Assembly: GCA_949293985.1 (NCBI GenBank)
Contig: CASFFN010000006.1
Coordinates: forward strand, 1 to 64,000
Source: an uncultured Eubacteriales bacterium
Lineage (GTDB): Bacteria > Bacillota > Clostridia > Oscillospirales > Oscillospiraceae
DNA: 64,000 nt
Reading direction: 5' to 3'
Positions within the stretch are counted from its first letter, which is position 1; each line of letters begins with the position of its first letter. The position numbers were made by a program, and so were the translations under genes. The notes beneath the pieces were generated by a model, which made no database searches, was not told the origin of the DNA, and saw only the letters and a program-made list of their open reading frames with translations. Below are positions 24,239 to 31,765 of the stretch, piece by piece.

Positions 24239-26494
24239 ATGAAGTATTGTCCCAAATGCAATCAGCCGGGGGATGGAGCCTTCTGCACCCACTGCGGAAC
24301 CCAGCTGTTCACCACCCAGGACAATCTGGGAATGTCCTCCGGCACGGTTCTGGAGGGGACCCTTTATACCTATCAGCTGCAAAAGGTGCTGGGGCAGGGT
24401 GGATTCGGCATTACATACCGGGCGCTGAACCGGGAGCGGGGCGAGCTGGTGGCGGTGAAGGAATACTTCCCGGTGCGCAGCGCCATTCGTGCCCAAGACG
24501 GTACGGTGCAGCCCAAGCCCGGTTATGAGGAGGAATTCAGGACCGGACTGGAAAGCTTCAGCGGCGAGGCCCGGATGCTGGCCACCATGGAAAAAGTACC
24601 CTCCGTGGTACAGGTGATGGACCAGTTCCAGAAGCGGGGCACGGCCTATCTGGTAATGGAATACCTGGACGGCATCCCCCTCCACGAGAAGGCTGCCCGG
24701 ATGGGCGGGAAAATCCCCCCGGAGGAGCTGCTGCCCAAGCTGCCCCCGCTGCTGCGGGATTTGGCGGCGATTCACAGACTGGGGGTTCTCCACCGGGATA
24801 TCACCCCGGACAACATCATGTGGATGCCCGACGGCACCTTGAAGCTGCTGGATTTCGGCTCCGCAAGAAACGTGGGGGGCGGCAACTCCATGACGGTGCT
24901 GCTGAAGCAGGGCTTTGCCCCGGTGGAGCAGTACCTTACCGGCGGACAGGGAAGCTATACGGATGTGTACGCCCTGTGTGCCACCATTTACTTTTTGCTC
25001 ACCGGCGTTATGCCCACCTCTGCCCTGGAGCGGCTGGAGCATGACGATTTGCAGCCCCCCTCCCACTATTGCCAGGGACTCACCCCCCAGCAGGAGGGAG
25101 CAATCCTCCGGGGTATGCGGGTGCAGCCCAAGGAGCGTACCCAGACGGTGGAGGAGCTGGCCCGGGAGCTGGCCATCCAGGAGCCCCGGCCGGTGATTGT
25201 GGACCCGAAGCCCGCACCTGTAAAGCCCACAGCCCGGAAACCCTGGAAGTGGGTTGCGGCCGGCGTTGCCGCCCTGGCTTTGGTGATTGTGGTGGCTGTT
25301 GCGCTGGGCAGCAAGGAGGATACGCCCAGGGGTGAGGCCTGGATTCAGAGTACCATACCCCCAAAAAACCAGACGGAAACCACCCAGCCCACCACCACCC
25401 CTCCCACGCAGACGGAACCGGAACCCCAGGAGCAGGTGTCGGAGGAAGGTCTGGTCTACCTTGCCGGGGAAAACGGCCTGACCATTGTGGGCTTTGAGGG
25501 CGCGCTGGACGATGACGGAATTCTTTTTGTTCCAGATACCATTGACAATCAGGAAGTGACGGAAATTGCCTCCGGGGCTTTTTCCGGGGACAAGGAGCTG
25601 CAGCAGGTGTGGCTGCCCTACACCTGCACCGTCATTGGAGATGGCGCTTTTGAAAATTGCACCAGTCTGCGGCAGGTGGTGGCTTTTGCCTCCATATCCA
25701 GTATTGGAGCGGACTCCTTCTCCGGGTGCGCTGCCCTTCGGGCAGTTTGCGCCCTGGAACCGGAGGATTTTGCACAGGTGTTGCCGGAAAACTGCTGGGC
25801 ATACGGTATGGGGATGGAGACCGGGACAGGGCCTCTGGAATACTCCCTGGTGGATTTGGACGGCGTGGTATACGGCGTACTGGAGGATGAAAGCTGCGTT
25901 CTGCTGGATGTGCCAGAGGATCTGACCGAAGTGGACATCTCCGACACGCCCGCCGGTACGGCAGCCCGGTTCATCTGCGAAGGCGCTCTGGACAATGCAT
26001 CGTCTCTGAGAAGCATAACTTTGGGGGACGAGACGATTTTCCCCTTTGAGATGTTCGACCGGCTGCGGGAGCTGGACTCCCTGTACTGTCAAAACAACTC
26101 TCTGGCCCAAAGCTGGTTCTTTAGCTGCTACGGTGCCGTATACCTCAATGTGCAGCGGGAGCAGGAGGGTGGAGACTATATCTACCCGGATGTGAACCTG
26201 GTGAAAGCCGCCATGGTGCGTGCCCAGGAGCTGGTGGAAAGCTATGAGCACACCCGTCCGGACGGAACGGAATGGAGCAGCGTGCTGGAAGAGAACAGCG
26301 TGGATTGGAGCTATGCCCACGAGGTGATTGCCACTCTGGATGAGGGAGCAAGCAGAGTGGATAAAATTAACGAGATGGTGGAGTACATCCTGGAGCGGGA
26401 ACCGGAAAGTGGTGACGAGTACTACTCCCGGCTGGGACTGGGCTTGTATTACGGAGAAACGGTCTGCCTGAACCTTCTGGGAATCATTCCCTGA
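24239..26494 (+). CDS. Transmembrane Ser/Thr protein kinase with zinc ribbon and extracellular leucine-rich (BspA-type) region
   Basis: This 751-residue protein begins with a zinc ribbon, CPKC...CTHC (Cys4/7/16/19). The Hanks kinase domain (about 44-312) has GQGGFGITYRA, the beta3 lysine in VAVKEYFP (Lys74), a catalytic loop HRDITPDN (185-192) and DFG (205-207). A transmembrane helix (337-357), a Thr/Pro linker and an outer domain with BspA-like leucine-rich repeats follow (IASGAFSGDKELQQVWLP, IGDGAFENCTSLRQV, and further). The catalytic loop has Thr where canonical kinases have Lys, a variant seen in the KEYFP kinase subgroup. AAGGGAGG is 10 bases before the ATG. It closes the cluster. Confidence 0.92.
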   Translation: MKYCPKCNQPGDGAFCTHCGTQLFTTQDNLGMSSGTVLEGTLYTYQLQKVLGQGGFGITYRALNRERGELVAVKEYFPVRSAIRAQDGTVQPKPGYEEEFRTGLESFSGEARMLATMEKVPSVVQVMDQFQKRGTAYLVMEYLDGIPLHEKAARMGGKIPPEELLPKLPPLLRDLAAIHRLGVLHRDITPDNIMWMPDGTLKLLDFGSARNVGGGNSMTVLLKQGFAPVEQYLTGGQGSYTDVYALCATIYFLLTGVMPTSALERLEHDDLQPPSHYCQGLTPQQEGAILRGMRVQPKERTQTVEELARELAIQEPRPVIVDPKPAPVKPTARKPWKWVAAGVAALALVIVVAVALGSKEDTPRGEAWIQSTIPPKNQTETTQPTTTPPTQTEPEPQEQVSEEGLVYLAGENGLTIVGFEGALDDDGILFVPDTIDNQEVTEIASGAFSGDKELQQVWLPYTCTVIGDGAFENCTSLRQVVAFASISSIGADSFSGCAALRAVCALEPEDFAQVLPENCWAYGMGMETGTGPLEYSLVDLDGVVYGVLEDESCVLLDVPEDLTEVDISDTPAGTAARFICEGALDNASSLRSITLGDETIFPFEMFDRLRELDSLYCQNNSLAQSWFFSCYGAVYLNVQREQEGGDYIYPDVNLVKAAMVRAQELVESYEHTRPDGTEWSSVLEENSVDWSYAHEVIATLDEGASRVDKINEMVEYILEREPESGDEYYSRLGLGLYYGETVCLNLLGIIP

Positions 26495-26512
26495 AAACGG
26501 CATACACCCAAA

Positions 26513-26543
26513 GCACCCCCGGCGATATTCTGGCCGGGGGTGC
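26513..26543 (+). terminator. Strong hairpin after the kinase gene
   Basis: GCACCCCCGGC pairs with GCCGGGGGTGC around 9 bases. No U-run follows, so it may be an attenuator or transcript end before the DUF5655 gene. Confidence 0.6.
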
Positions 26544-26573
26544 AATATTGAGAAAAGGAGAGCTTTTGCGGCA

Positions 26574-26954
26574 ATGACCATAGATGAGCAGATGTTCTTT
26601 GAGGGAAAGCCCGGGGCGCTGGCTTTGTATGAGGTCTTCCGGGAAAAATTGTTTGCCCTTTGCCCTGATGTGACGTTTCAGGTGCAGAAAACCCAGATTA
26701 CCTTCCGGAATCCCAAGGTTTTTGCCTGTGTTTCCCTGGCAAAAATGAAAGGTGCCAAGGGGGAATACATTGTGGTGACCTTTGGGTTGGGGCAGAGACT
26801 GGTATCTCCCCGGGTCTGGGCGGCGGCAGAGCCCTATCCGGGCCGCTGGACCCACCATGTTCCCGTCTGGAATGCGGAGGAACTGGATGAGGAGCTTTTG
26901 GACTGGGTAAGACAGGCTTACACCTTCAGCCGGGAAAAGCGCCCCCTGCGGTAA
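26574..26954 (+). CDS. DUF5655-like small protein
   Basis: This 126-residue soluble protein (MTIDEQMFFEGKPGALALYEVFREKL, QKTQITFRNPKVFACVSLAK, YIVVTFGLGQRLVSPRVW, then THHVPVWNAEELDEELLDWV) resembles the DUF5655 group. That group shows a nuclease-like alpha/beta fold in profile databases, but no catalytic residues are proven. AAAGGAG is 12 bases before the ATG. It is separated from the kinase gene by a hairpin, so cotranscription is uncertain. No function is assigned. Confidence 0.7.
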   Translation: MTIDEQMFFEGKPGALALYEVFREKLFALCPDVTFQVQKTQITFRNPKVFACVSLAKMKGAKGEYIVVTFGLGQRLVSPRVWAAAEPYPGRWTHHVPVWNAEELDEELLDWVRQAYTFSREKRPLR

Positions 26955-26981
26955 GTCACTTCCCCAATTTACACAATAAAG

Positions 26982-27013
26982 AATCCCCGGAAATCTTCGG
27001 ATTTCCGGGGATT
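26982..27013. terminator. Bidirectional terminator with UUCG loop
   Basis: AATCCCCGGAAATC-TTCG-GATTTCCGGGGATT, a perfect 14-bp stem between convergent genes. Confidence 0.92.
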
Positions 27014-27030
27014 TGTGTCGTTGGGGAAAC

Positions 27031-28032
27031 TTAAGCGTTGAGCGCCTCAGCCACAGCAACAGCCACGGATACGGTCATACCGACCATGGGGTTGTTGCCG
27101 GCGCCCAGGAAGCCCATCATCTCCACGTGAGCGGGGACGGAGGAGGAGCCAGCAAACTGAGCGTCGCTGTGCATACGGCCCATGGTGTCGGTCATGCCGT
27201 AGGAAGCGGGGCCGGCAGCCATATTGTCCGGGTGCAGGGTACGGCCGGTGCCGCCGCCGGAAGCCACGGAGAAATACTTCTTGCCCTGCTCAATGCACTC
27301 CTTCTTGTAAGTGCCGGCAACAGGGTGCTGGAAGCGGGTGGGGTTGGTGGAGTTGCCGGTGATGGAAACGTCCACGCCTTCCTTGTGCATGATGGCAACG
27401 CCCTCACGGACATCGTCAGCGCCGTAGCAGCGGACAGCGGCCCGCTCGCCGTCGGAGTACTTGTACTCTTTCACCACGGTCAGCTCACCGGTGTAGTAGT
27501 CGAACTTGGTCTGCACGTAGGTGAAGCCGTTGATTCGGGAGATAATCTGCGCGGCGTCCTTGCCCAGACCGTTCAGGATGACCCGCAGGGGCTCCTTACG
27601 GGCCTTGTTGGCGCTGCGGGCGATGCCGATGGCACCTTCAGCAGCGGCGAAGGACTCGTGGCCAGCCAGGAAAGCGAAGCACTTGGTCTCGTCCCGCAGC
27701 AGCATAGCGCCCAGGTTGCCGTGACCCAGACCAACCTTCCGGTCCTCGGCAACGGAGCCGGGGATGCAGAAAGCCTGCAGGCCGATGCCGATGGCCTCAG
27801 CGGCCTCGGCGGCGGTCTTGACACCCTTCTTCATGGCGATGGCGGCGCCCACGGTGTAGGCCCAGGCCACGTCCTCGAAGCAGATGGGCTGAATATTCTT
27901 GGTGATGGTGTAGGGGTCGAAGCCCTTGGCCACGCACAGGTCCCGGCACTCCTCCACGGAGTTCAGGCCGTACTGAGCGAGGACACCATTGATCTTGTCG
28001 ATCTTTCTTTCGTAACCTTCAAACAAAGCCAT
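27031..28032 (-). CDS. GGGtGRT protein (Fe-S-module partner of unknown function)
   Basis: This 333-residue protein is named for its conserved motif SVASGGGTGRTLHPDN, present at about residues 250-265. The surrounding PASYGMTDTMGRMHSDAQFAGSS and C-terminal FLGAGNNPMVGMTVSVAVA are also typical. The family occurs almost only in anaerobic Firmicutes and a few archaea, paired with the scaffold protein encoded 15 bp upstream, as seen here. Its chemistry is not known. The Gly-rich motif suggests nucleotide or cofactor binding. AGGAGG lies 8 bases before the ATG. Codon use is that of a well-expressed gene. A strong bidirectional terminator follows. Confidence 0.9.
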   Translation of the reverse strand: MALFEGYERKIDKINGVLAQYGLNSVEECRDLCVAKGFDPYTITKNIQPICFEDVAWAYTVGAAIAMKKGVKTAAEAAEAIGIGLQAFCIPGSVAEDRKVGLGHGNLGAMLLRDETKCFAFLAGHESFAAAEGAIGIARSANKARKEPLRVILNGLGKDAAQIISRINGFTYVQTKFDYYTGELTVVKEYKYSDGERAAVRCYGADDVREGVAIMHKEGVDVSITGNSTNPTRFQHPVAGTYKKECIEQGKKYFSVASGGGTGRTLHPDNMAAGPASYGMTDTMGRMHSDAQFAGSSSVPAHVEMMGFLGAGNNPMVGMTVSVAVAVAEALNA

Positions 28033-28047
28033 TGTGCAGTCCTCCTC

Positions 28048-28740
28048 TTATTCGTGACGGGGGTCGATATACTTGGCAGCGTTCTCGAAGCGGCCGTAGT
28101 GACCCTTGGCCTTCTCCAGAGCGGTGGCAGCGTCATCGCCCTTCTTGATGAAGTCCATCATCTTGCCCAGGTTGATGAATTCGTAGCCGATAATCAGGTT
28201 GTCGGCGTCCAGAGCGCAGCGGGTGACATAGCCCTCTGCCATCTCCAGGTAACGGGGACCCTTCACCTTGGTGGCGAACATGGTGCCCACCTGGCTCCGC
28301 AGGCCCTTGCCCAGGTCTTCCAGGGAAGCGCCGATGGCCAGGCCGTCCTCGGAGAATGCGGACTGGCTGCGGCCGTAAACGATCTGCAGGAACAGCTCGC
28401 GCATAGCGGTGTTGATGGCGTCGCACACCAGGTCGGTATTCAGGGCCTCCAGGATGGTCTTACCGATGAGGATCTCGGAAGCCATAGCAGCGGAGTGGGT
28501 CATACCGGAGCAGCCCAGGGTCTCCACCAGAGCTTCCTCGATGATGCCTTCCTTGATGTTCAGGGTCAGCTTGCAGCAGCCCTGCTGGGGAGCACACCAG
28601 CCGATACCGTGGGTGAAACCGCTGATGTCCTTGATTTCCTTGGCCTGAACCCACTTGCCCTCTTCGGGAATGGGAGCGGGGCCGTGATAGGCGCCCTTGG
28701 CCACGGAGCACATGTGCTGTACTTCAGTACTATAAATCAT
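28048..28740 (-). CDS. NifU-like Fe-S cluster scaffold of the GGGtGRT module
   Basis: This 230-residue protein is longer than IscU (142 residues, 18109-18537) but shares the scaffold logic. Conserved Cys occur in GWCAPQQGCCKLTL and VETLGCSGMTHSAAMASE, with a further Cys in DLVCDAINTAM, corresponding to the three cluster ligands of IscU. This second, divergent scaffold is always linked to the GGGtGRT protein in Clostridia. It is the first gene of the pair, with a perfect consensus promoter at 28820-28848. Two separate Fe-S scaffold systems within 10 kb suggest distinct client sets. Confidence 0.88.
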   Translation of the reverse strand: MIYSTEVQHMCSVAKGAYHGPAPIPEEGKWVQAKEIKDISGFTHGIGWCAPQQGCCKLTLNIKEGIIEEALVETLGCSGMTHSAAMASEILIGKTILEALNTDLVCDAINTAMRELFLQIVYGRSQSAFSEDGLAIGASLEDLGKGLRSQVGTMFATKVKGPRYLEMAEGYVTRCALDADNLIIGYEFINLGKMMDFIKKGDDAATALEKAKGHYGRFENAAKYIDPRHE

Positions 28741-28819
28741 GGCAAAATTCCTTTCTTTTCAAGGCGGGGGTGCCGCCTTTGGTGATAATACCTGGGAAAG
28801 ACACACTTTTCCACTTGCT

Positions 28820-28848
28820 ATTATACAAAGCTTCGCCCCGCTTGTCAA
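28820..28848 (-). promoter_or_regulatory. Consensus promoter of the scaffold-GGGtGRT operon
   Basis: Minus strand TTGACA, 17-bp spacer, TATAAT, both perfect, about 80 bases before the start codon. Strong constitutive expression is expected. Confidence 0.9.
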
Positions 28849-28939
28849 TTCTTCCGAAAAAAATGATGGGAGAAAAACGCTGTATGATTGGCGGAAAAGG
28901 AGCCATACTAATCCCATCCCAGGAAAAGAAGGTGAGATT

Positions 28940-29104
28940 ATGAACTGCAACGGCAACAAGTGCATCGAATGCACCGTCACCCAGTGCGCCAACCATTGCG
29001 GCAGCAGCAACTACTGCGCGCTGGACCGGATTCTGGTCGGCACCCACGAGGGCAACCCCACCATGGACCAGTGCACCGACTGCAAGTCCTTCCGGAAGAA
29101 GTAA
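28940..29104 (+). CDS. DUF1540-domain small Cys-rich protein
   Basis: This 54-residue protein has eight Cys in the DUF1540 spacing (CNGNKCIECTVTQCANHC, YCALD, CTDCKSF), so it likely binds zinc or another metal. Such proteins are common in Clostridia, often in two copies, and some are linked to sporulation. The exact role is unknown. GAAGGTGAG lies 6 bases before the ATG. It is divergent from the Fe-S scaffold operon and followed by its own terminator. Confidence 0.85.
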   Translation: MNCNGNKCIECTVTQCANHCGSSNYCALDRILVGTHEGNPTMDQCTDCKSFRKK

Positions 29105-29133
29105 GGCAATCGCCATATTTCAGCAAAAGAAAT

Positions 29134-29165
29134 GAGCCTCTGGTATCAGACCGGAGGCTCTTTCT
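29134..29165 (+). terminator. Terminator after the DUF1540 gene
   Basis: GAGCCTC-T-GGT and ACC-G-GAGGCTC form a bulged hairpin, followed by TTTCTGT. Confidence 0.8.
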
Positions 29166-29177
29166 GTATATTGCATC

Positions 29178-29600
29178 TCAGCAGAGATTGTCTTTCACGG
29201 TTTCAGCCACATCCTGGGGAATTACATGCTTGAACAAATAGGGGATGGTTACGATAAACGGGAAGCAAAATGTAATGAAACAAGCAATGGCAAAGCCAAT
29301 CAGTGCGCCGGGAATGCAGCCGACGCCGACAAAAAACAGACCGTAGGTAAAACCCCGGATAACCATCTTCGGGAACATCATAATCATCTTCACAGGACAG
29401 GCCAGCCACCCGCACAGCACACCGATTACGAAAAAGAGCTCGGTGGGGAATGAAATATCACCTGTAAACAAGGCTTTCAGAAAAAACAGGGATAGCAGGG
29501 AAAGTGCGTAGAGAACGATTTTGATAATTCTCATGACGCCGACGGCTTTCTTGACCGGGGGATTGAATCTGCTCAAATCGGGGGGTGTTCGTTTCTTCAT
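29178..29600 (-). CDS. Predicted membrane protein, unknown function
   Basis: This 140-residue protein has a basic N-terminus (MKKRTPPDLSRFNPPVKK) and about four hydrophobic segments (near 22-45, 50-68, 80-103 and 105-122). There is no recognised domain. It is more AT-rich than its surroundings, as is the XRE gene on the other side. A plausible ribosome site, GAGAGG, precedes the ATG. It is divergent from the XRE regulator, which may control it. The 154-bp gap between the two has only weak promoter-like matches. Confidence 0.6.
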   Translation of the reverse strand: MKKRTPPDLSRFNPPVKKAVGVMRIIKIVLYALSLLSLFFLKALFTGDISFPTELFFVIGVLCGWLACPVKMIMMFPKMVIRGFTYGLFFVGVGCIPGALIGFAIACFITFCFPFIVTIPYLFKHVIPQDVAETVKDNLC

Positions 29601-29754
29601 GTTGTGTACCTCTCTTTGTATATTGTTATGGTGGTTGCGCTGTGGCTATATTACAACTATGGCTATAATTTGTCAGGTAATTATTTCATAGCTGATTATA
29701 AACAGCAAGAGGAATCTTATAGAATGTATCGTAGAACGAAAGGAGGCAGAGAAA

Positions 29755-30081
29755 ATGGCAAAACAGGATTTTTTGGTGGCAATGGGAGAAAGAATTGCAG
29801 GAAGCAGAAAGCAGCTGCATCTGACCCAGGAGCAGCTGGCGGAAAAAATGAATGTCAACCTCCAGACCATATCGTGTATTGAACTGGGGAAAAAGGCGAT
29901 ACGCCCGGAAAATCTGGCAAACTTATGTCTCTGCCTTGGGGTCTCGGCGGATTATGTGCTTTATGGAAAACGGAGTGAAGGTCAGATGAAGGAAACGGTG
30001 ATGAAGCTGTCTTCTCTGCCTCCGGAGGCATATGAAACTGTCCGGAAGTTAATTGATTTGTTGTACAGGAAGGATTCATAG
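29755..30081 (+). CDS. XRE-family transcriptional regulator
   Basis: This 108-residue protein has an N-terminal HTH_3 domain (about 10-65): RIAGSRKQLHLTQEQLAEKMNVNLQTISCIELGKKAIRPENLANLCLCLGVSADYVL. The C-terminal helical tail (ETVRKLIDLL) probably mediates dimerisation. It resembles small stand-alone regulators of Clostridia rather than phage repressors with a peptidase domain. AGGAGG lies 8 bases before the ATG. The operator is not identified. It is more AT-rich than neighbouring genes, suggesting transfer together with the divergent membrane protein. Confidence 0.85.
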   Translation: MAKQDFLVAMGERIAGSRKQLHLTQEQLAEKMNVNLQTISCIELGKKAIRPENLANLCLCLGVSADYVLYGKRSEGQMKETVMKLSSLPPEAYETVRKLIDLLYRKDS

Positions 30082-30132
30082 GCTCCACGGGGGGGATGAA
30101 CAATTCCTTCCCGGAAGAGATGATTTCCATTG

Positions 30133-30170
30133 CCGCCTCCGGCTTTTGCCGGAGGCGGTGAACTTTTTTC
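30133..30170 (+). terminator. Terminator after the XRE gene
   Basis: CCGCCTCCGGC-TTTT-GCCGGAGGCGG followed by TGAACTTTTTTC. Confidence 0.88.
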
Positions 30171-30199
30171 TTGACGATAGGGAACCCGCCGGGTATGAT
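30171..30199 (+). promoter_or_regulatory. Promoter of the HtrA protease gene
   Basis: TTGACG, 17-bp spacer, TATGAT, 37 bp before the start codon, directly after the XRE terminator. Confidence 0.75.
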
Positions 30200-30235
30200 A
30201 GGGTATATTGGAGAAAAGCAGGAGGATTTACATAT

Positions 30236-31624
30236 ATGGACGAGATGGAAAAGGACAGAAGCCTCCCGGTGCCGGAGGAAGGGGAAGCCCAGGCCGCACC
30301 GGTAGAAGAATCCCAGACACAGCCGGAGGTGACCCCGGCGGAAGAACCCCAGGCACAGCCGGAAGAAACCCCCAAGAAAAGAAGAAAAATCAAAAAATGG
30401 CTCCGAAAGCTGGGAAAAGGGGCGGCGGTGGTGATTCTGGCGGCGGTGGTGGCTGCCGGCAGCAGCGGCCTGACTTCCTTTGCGGTATCCCGGTACTGGC
30501 AGAACCAGATGAACCTGCTGGACCGGTCCCACCGGGAGCAGATGGAGGCTTTGCAGCAGGAGCTGAATCAAACCCTGGAAAGCTACCGCCCCGACCTGAC
30601 GGCGGCGCCTCAGGAGGGGCTGACCCCGGGACAGGTGTACCGGGACAACGCGGCGGCGGTGACGGCGGTGATGAACTACCAGCGCATAGAGGGTGTTCTC
30701 CAGCCTGCGGGCGCGGGCACGGGTTTTTTCATCACCGCCGACGGCTTCCTGGTGACCAACTACCATGTGATTGCCGATGCCGAGAGCCTGCGGGTTATCA
30801 CCGGGGATGAGCAGGAATATCCGGCCCGGGTGGTGGGCTTTGACAGCAGCAACGACGTGGCGGTGCTGAAAGTCAACGCCCAGAACCTGCCCTGCGTGAA
30901 GCTGGGCAGCAGCGATGCCCTCCAGGTGGGAGATCAGGTGGTGGCGGTGGGCAATGCCCTGGGCCAGTTCACCTCCACCATGACGGTAGGCTACATCAGC
31001 GCCAAGGACCGGATGGTTACCACCGACGGTCAGGCCATCAATATGATTCAGACCGACGCCGCCATCAATTCCGGCAATTCCGGCGGCCCGCTGTTCGATA
31101 TGAACGGGGAGGTGGTGGGCATTACCACCGCCAAGTACTCCGGCTACACGGAAAGCGGCGCTTCCATTGAGGGCATCGGCTTTGCTATCCCTATGGACGA
31201 TGTCATCCACCAGATTTCCGACTTGTGCCGGTACGGCTACATCACCGGCGCTTATATGGCTGTGGTGGTGATGGAGATGGATACCTCCGTGGCGGAGGCC
31301 TACGGCCTGCCTGCCGGTCTGAAAATCGCCGAGGTGGTGCCCGGCGGTGCGGCGGACAGAGCGGGAATCCGCACAGGCGACATTTTAATCAATGTGGGCG
31401 GTACGGATGTGAGCACCATTGTCATGCTCTCCCGGGCGCTGCGGGACTACAAGGCCGGGGATACGGCAATTGTGACCGTATACCGGGAGGGGAAGCTGGT
31501 GCGCATGGAGCTGACCTTTGACGAAAAGCCCAGGGAGCAGACCGGCGGCGCCACCCTGCCTGAGGGGGACTTCCAGGAGTGGTATGACTACTTCTCCGAC
31601 TATTTCCAGAAAGAAAATCCCTGA
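30236..31624 (+). CDS. htrA: HtrA/DegP-type membrane serine protease with PDZ domain
   Basis: This 462-residue protein has a Pro/Glu/Gln-rich cytoplasmic N-terminus (about 1-45, with PAEEPQAQPEE repeats), a basic stretch RRKIKKWLRK, one transmembrane helix (about 60-80) and an external trypsin-like domain. The domain shows the HtrA triad: TNYHVIA (His), SNDVAVLKV (Asp) and NSGNSGGPLFD (Ser). It ends with a PDZ domain (about 350-440, KIAEVVPGGAADRAGIRTGDILINVGG). It acts in envelope protein quality control. AGGAGG lies 9 bases before ATG 30236. It precedes spo0A, the position normally held by spoIVB, but it lacks SpoIVB motifs. Confidence 0.93.
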   Translation: MDEMEKDRSLPVPEEGEAQAAPVEESQTQPEVTPAEEPQAQPEETPKKRRKIKKWLRKLGKGAAVVILAAVVAAGSSGLTSFAVSRYWQNQMNLLDRSHREQMEALQQELNQTLESYRPDLTAAPQEGLTPGQVYRDNAAAVTAVMNYQRIEGVLQPAGAGTGFFITADGFLVTNYHVIADAESLRVITGDEQEYPARVVGFDSSNDVAVLKVNAQNLPCVKLGSSDALQVGDQVVAVGNALGQFTSTMTVGYISAKDRMVTTDGQAINMIQTDAAINSGNSGGPLFDMNGEVVGITTAKYSGYTESGASIEGIGFAIPMDDVIHQISDLCRYGYITGAYMAVVVMEMDTSVAEAYGLPAGLKIAEVVPGGAADRAGIRTGDILINVGGTDVSTIVMLSRALRDYKAGDTAIVTVYREGKLVRMELTFDEKPREQTGGATLPEGDFQEWYDYFSDYFQKENP

Positions 31625-31632
31625 AAAACCAG

Positions 31633-31666
31633 CACCCGGAGCGGAAAGAGAAAGCCGCTCCGGGTG
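31633..31666 (+). terminator. Terminator after htrA
   Basis: CACCCGGAGCGG pairs with CCGCTCCGGGTG around 10 bases. The following T content is modest (TATTGTC). Confidence 0.7.
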
Positions 31667-31669
31667 TAT

Positions 31670-31686
31670 TGTCGAAAAATGTCGAA
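31670..31686 (+). promoter_or_regulatory. Tandem 0A boxes upstream of spo0A
   Basis: Two exact TGTCGAA sites start at 31670 and 31680, same orientation and 10 bp apart, which is one helical turn. This is the DNA sequence bound by phosphorylated Spo0A. They lie just upstream of a TTGCAA-N17-TAAGGT promoter (31707-31735), so positive self-control is likely. Confidence 0.8.
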
Positions 31687-31706
31687 AGTTCACAGGGGTG
31701 TTTCCG

Positions 31707-31735
31707 TTGCAATGAAAGGAAAATTGTGGTAAGGT
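31707..31735 (+). promoter_or_regulatory. Candidate promoter of spo0A
   Basis: TTGCAA, 17-bp spacer, TAAGGT (4 of 6 to consensus). A weak -10 downstream of 0A boxes fits an activated promoter. Confidence 0.55.
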
Positions 31736-31765
31736 AATAAAAAAGGACGGAAATGGGGAAAAACC

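Noticed and set aside
22775..26581. Long open frame of 1268 codons on the minus strand
   Set aside because: It is antisense to the PP2C, protease and kinase genes, has low-complexity His/Gly/Gln-rich translation and no ribosome site. GC-rich codons on the plus strand make such shadows open.
21269..26954. Anti-phage defence island
   Set aside because: Kinases and FHA domains occur in some defence systems, but there is no nuclease, toxin or other effector of certain kind here, only a DUF5655 protein of unknown role, so the claim is unsupported.
29178..30081. Toxin-antitoxin pair or phage remnant
   Set aside because: The XRE protein and the divergent membrane protein show no toxin motif or phage gene nearby; AT-richness alone is not enough.
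30236..31624. HtrA protease as the SpoIVB beside spo0A
   Set aside because: It has trypsin-type triad motifs and a C-terminal PDZ domain. The S55 motifs of SpoIVB are found instead at 19951-20919.
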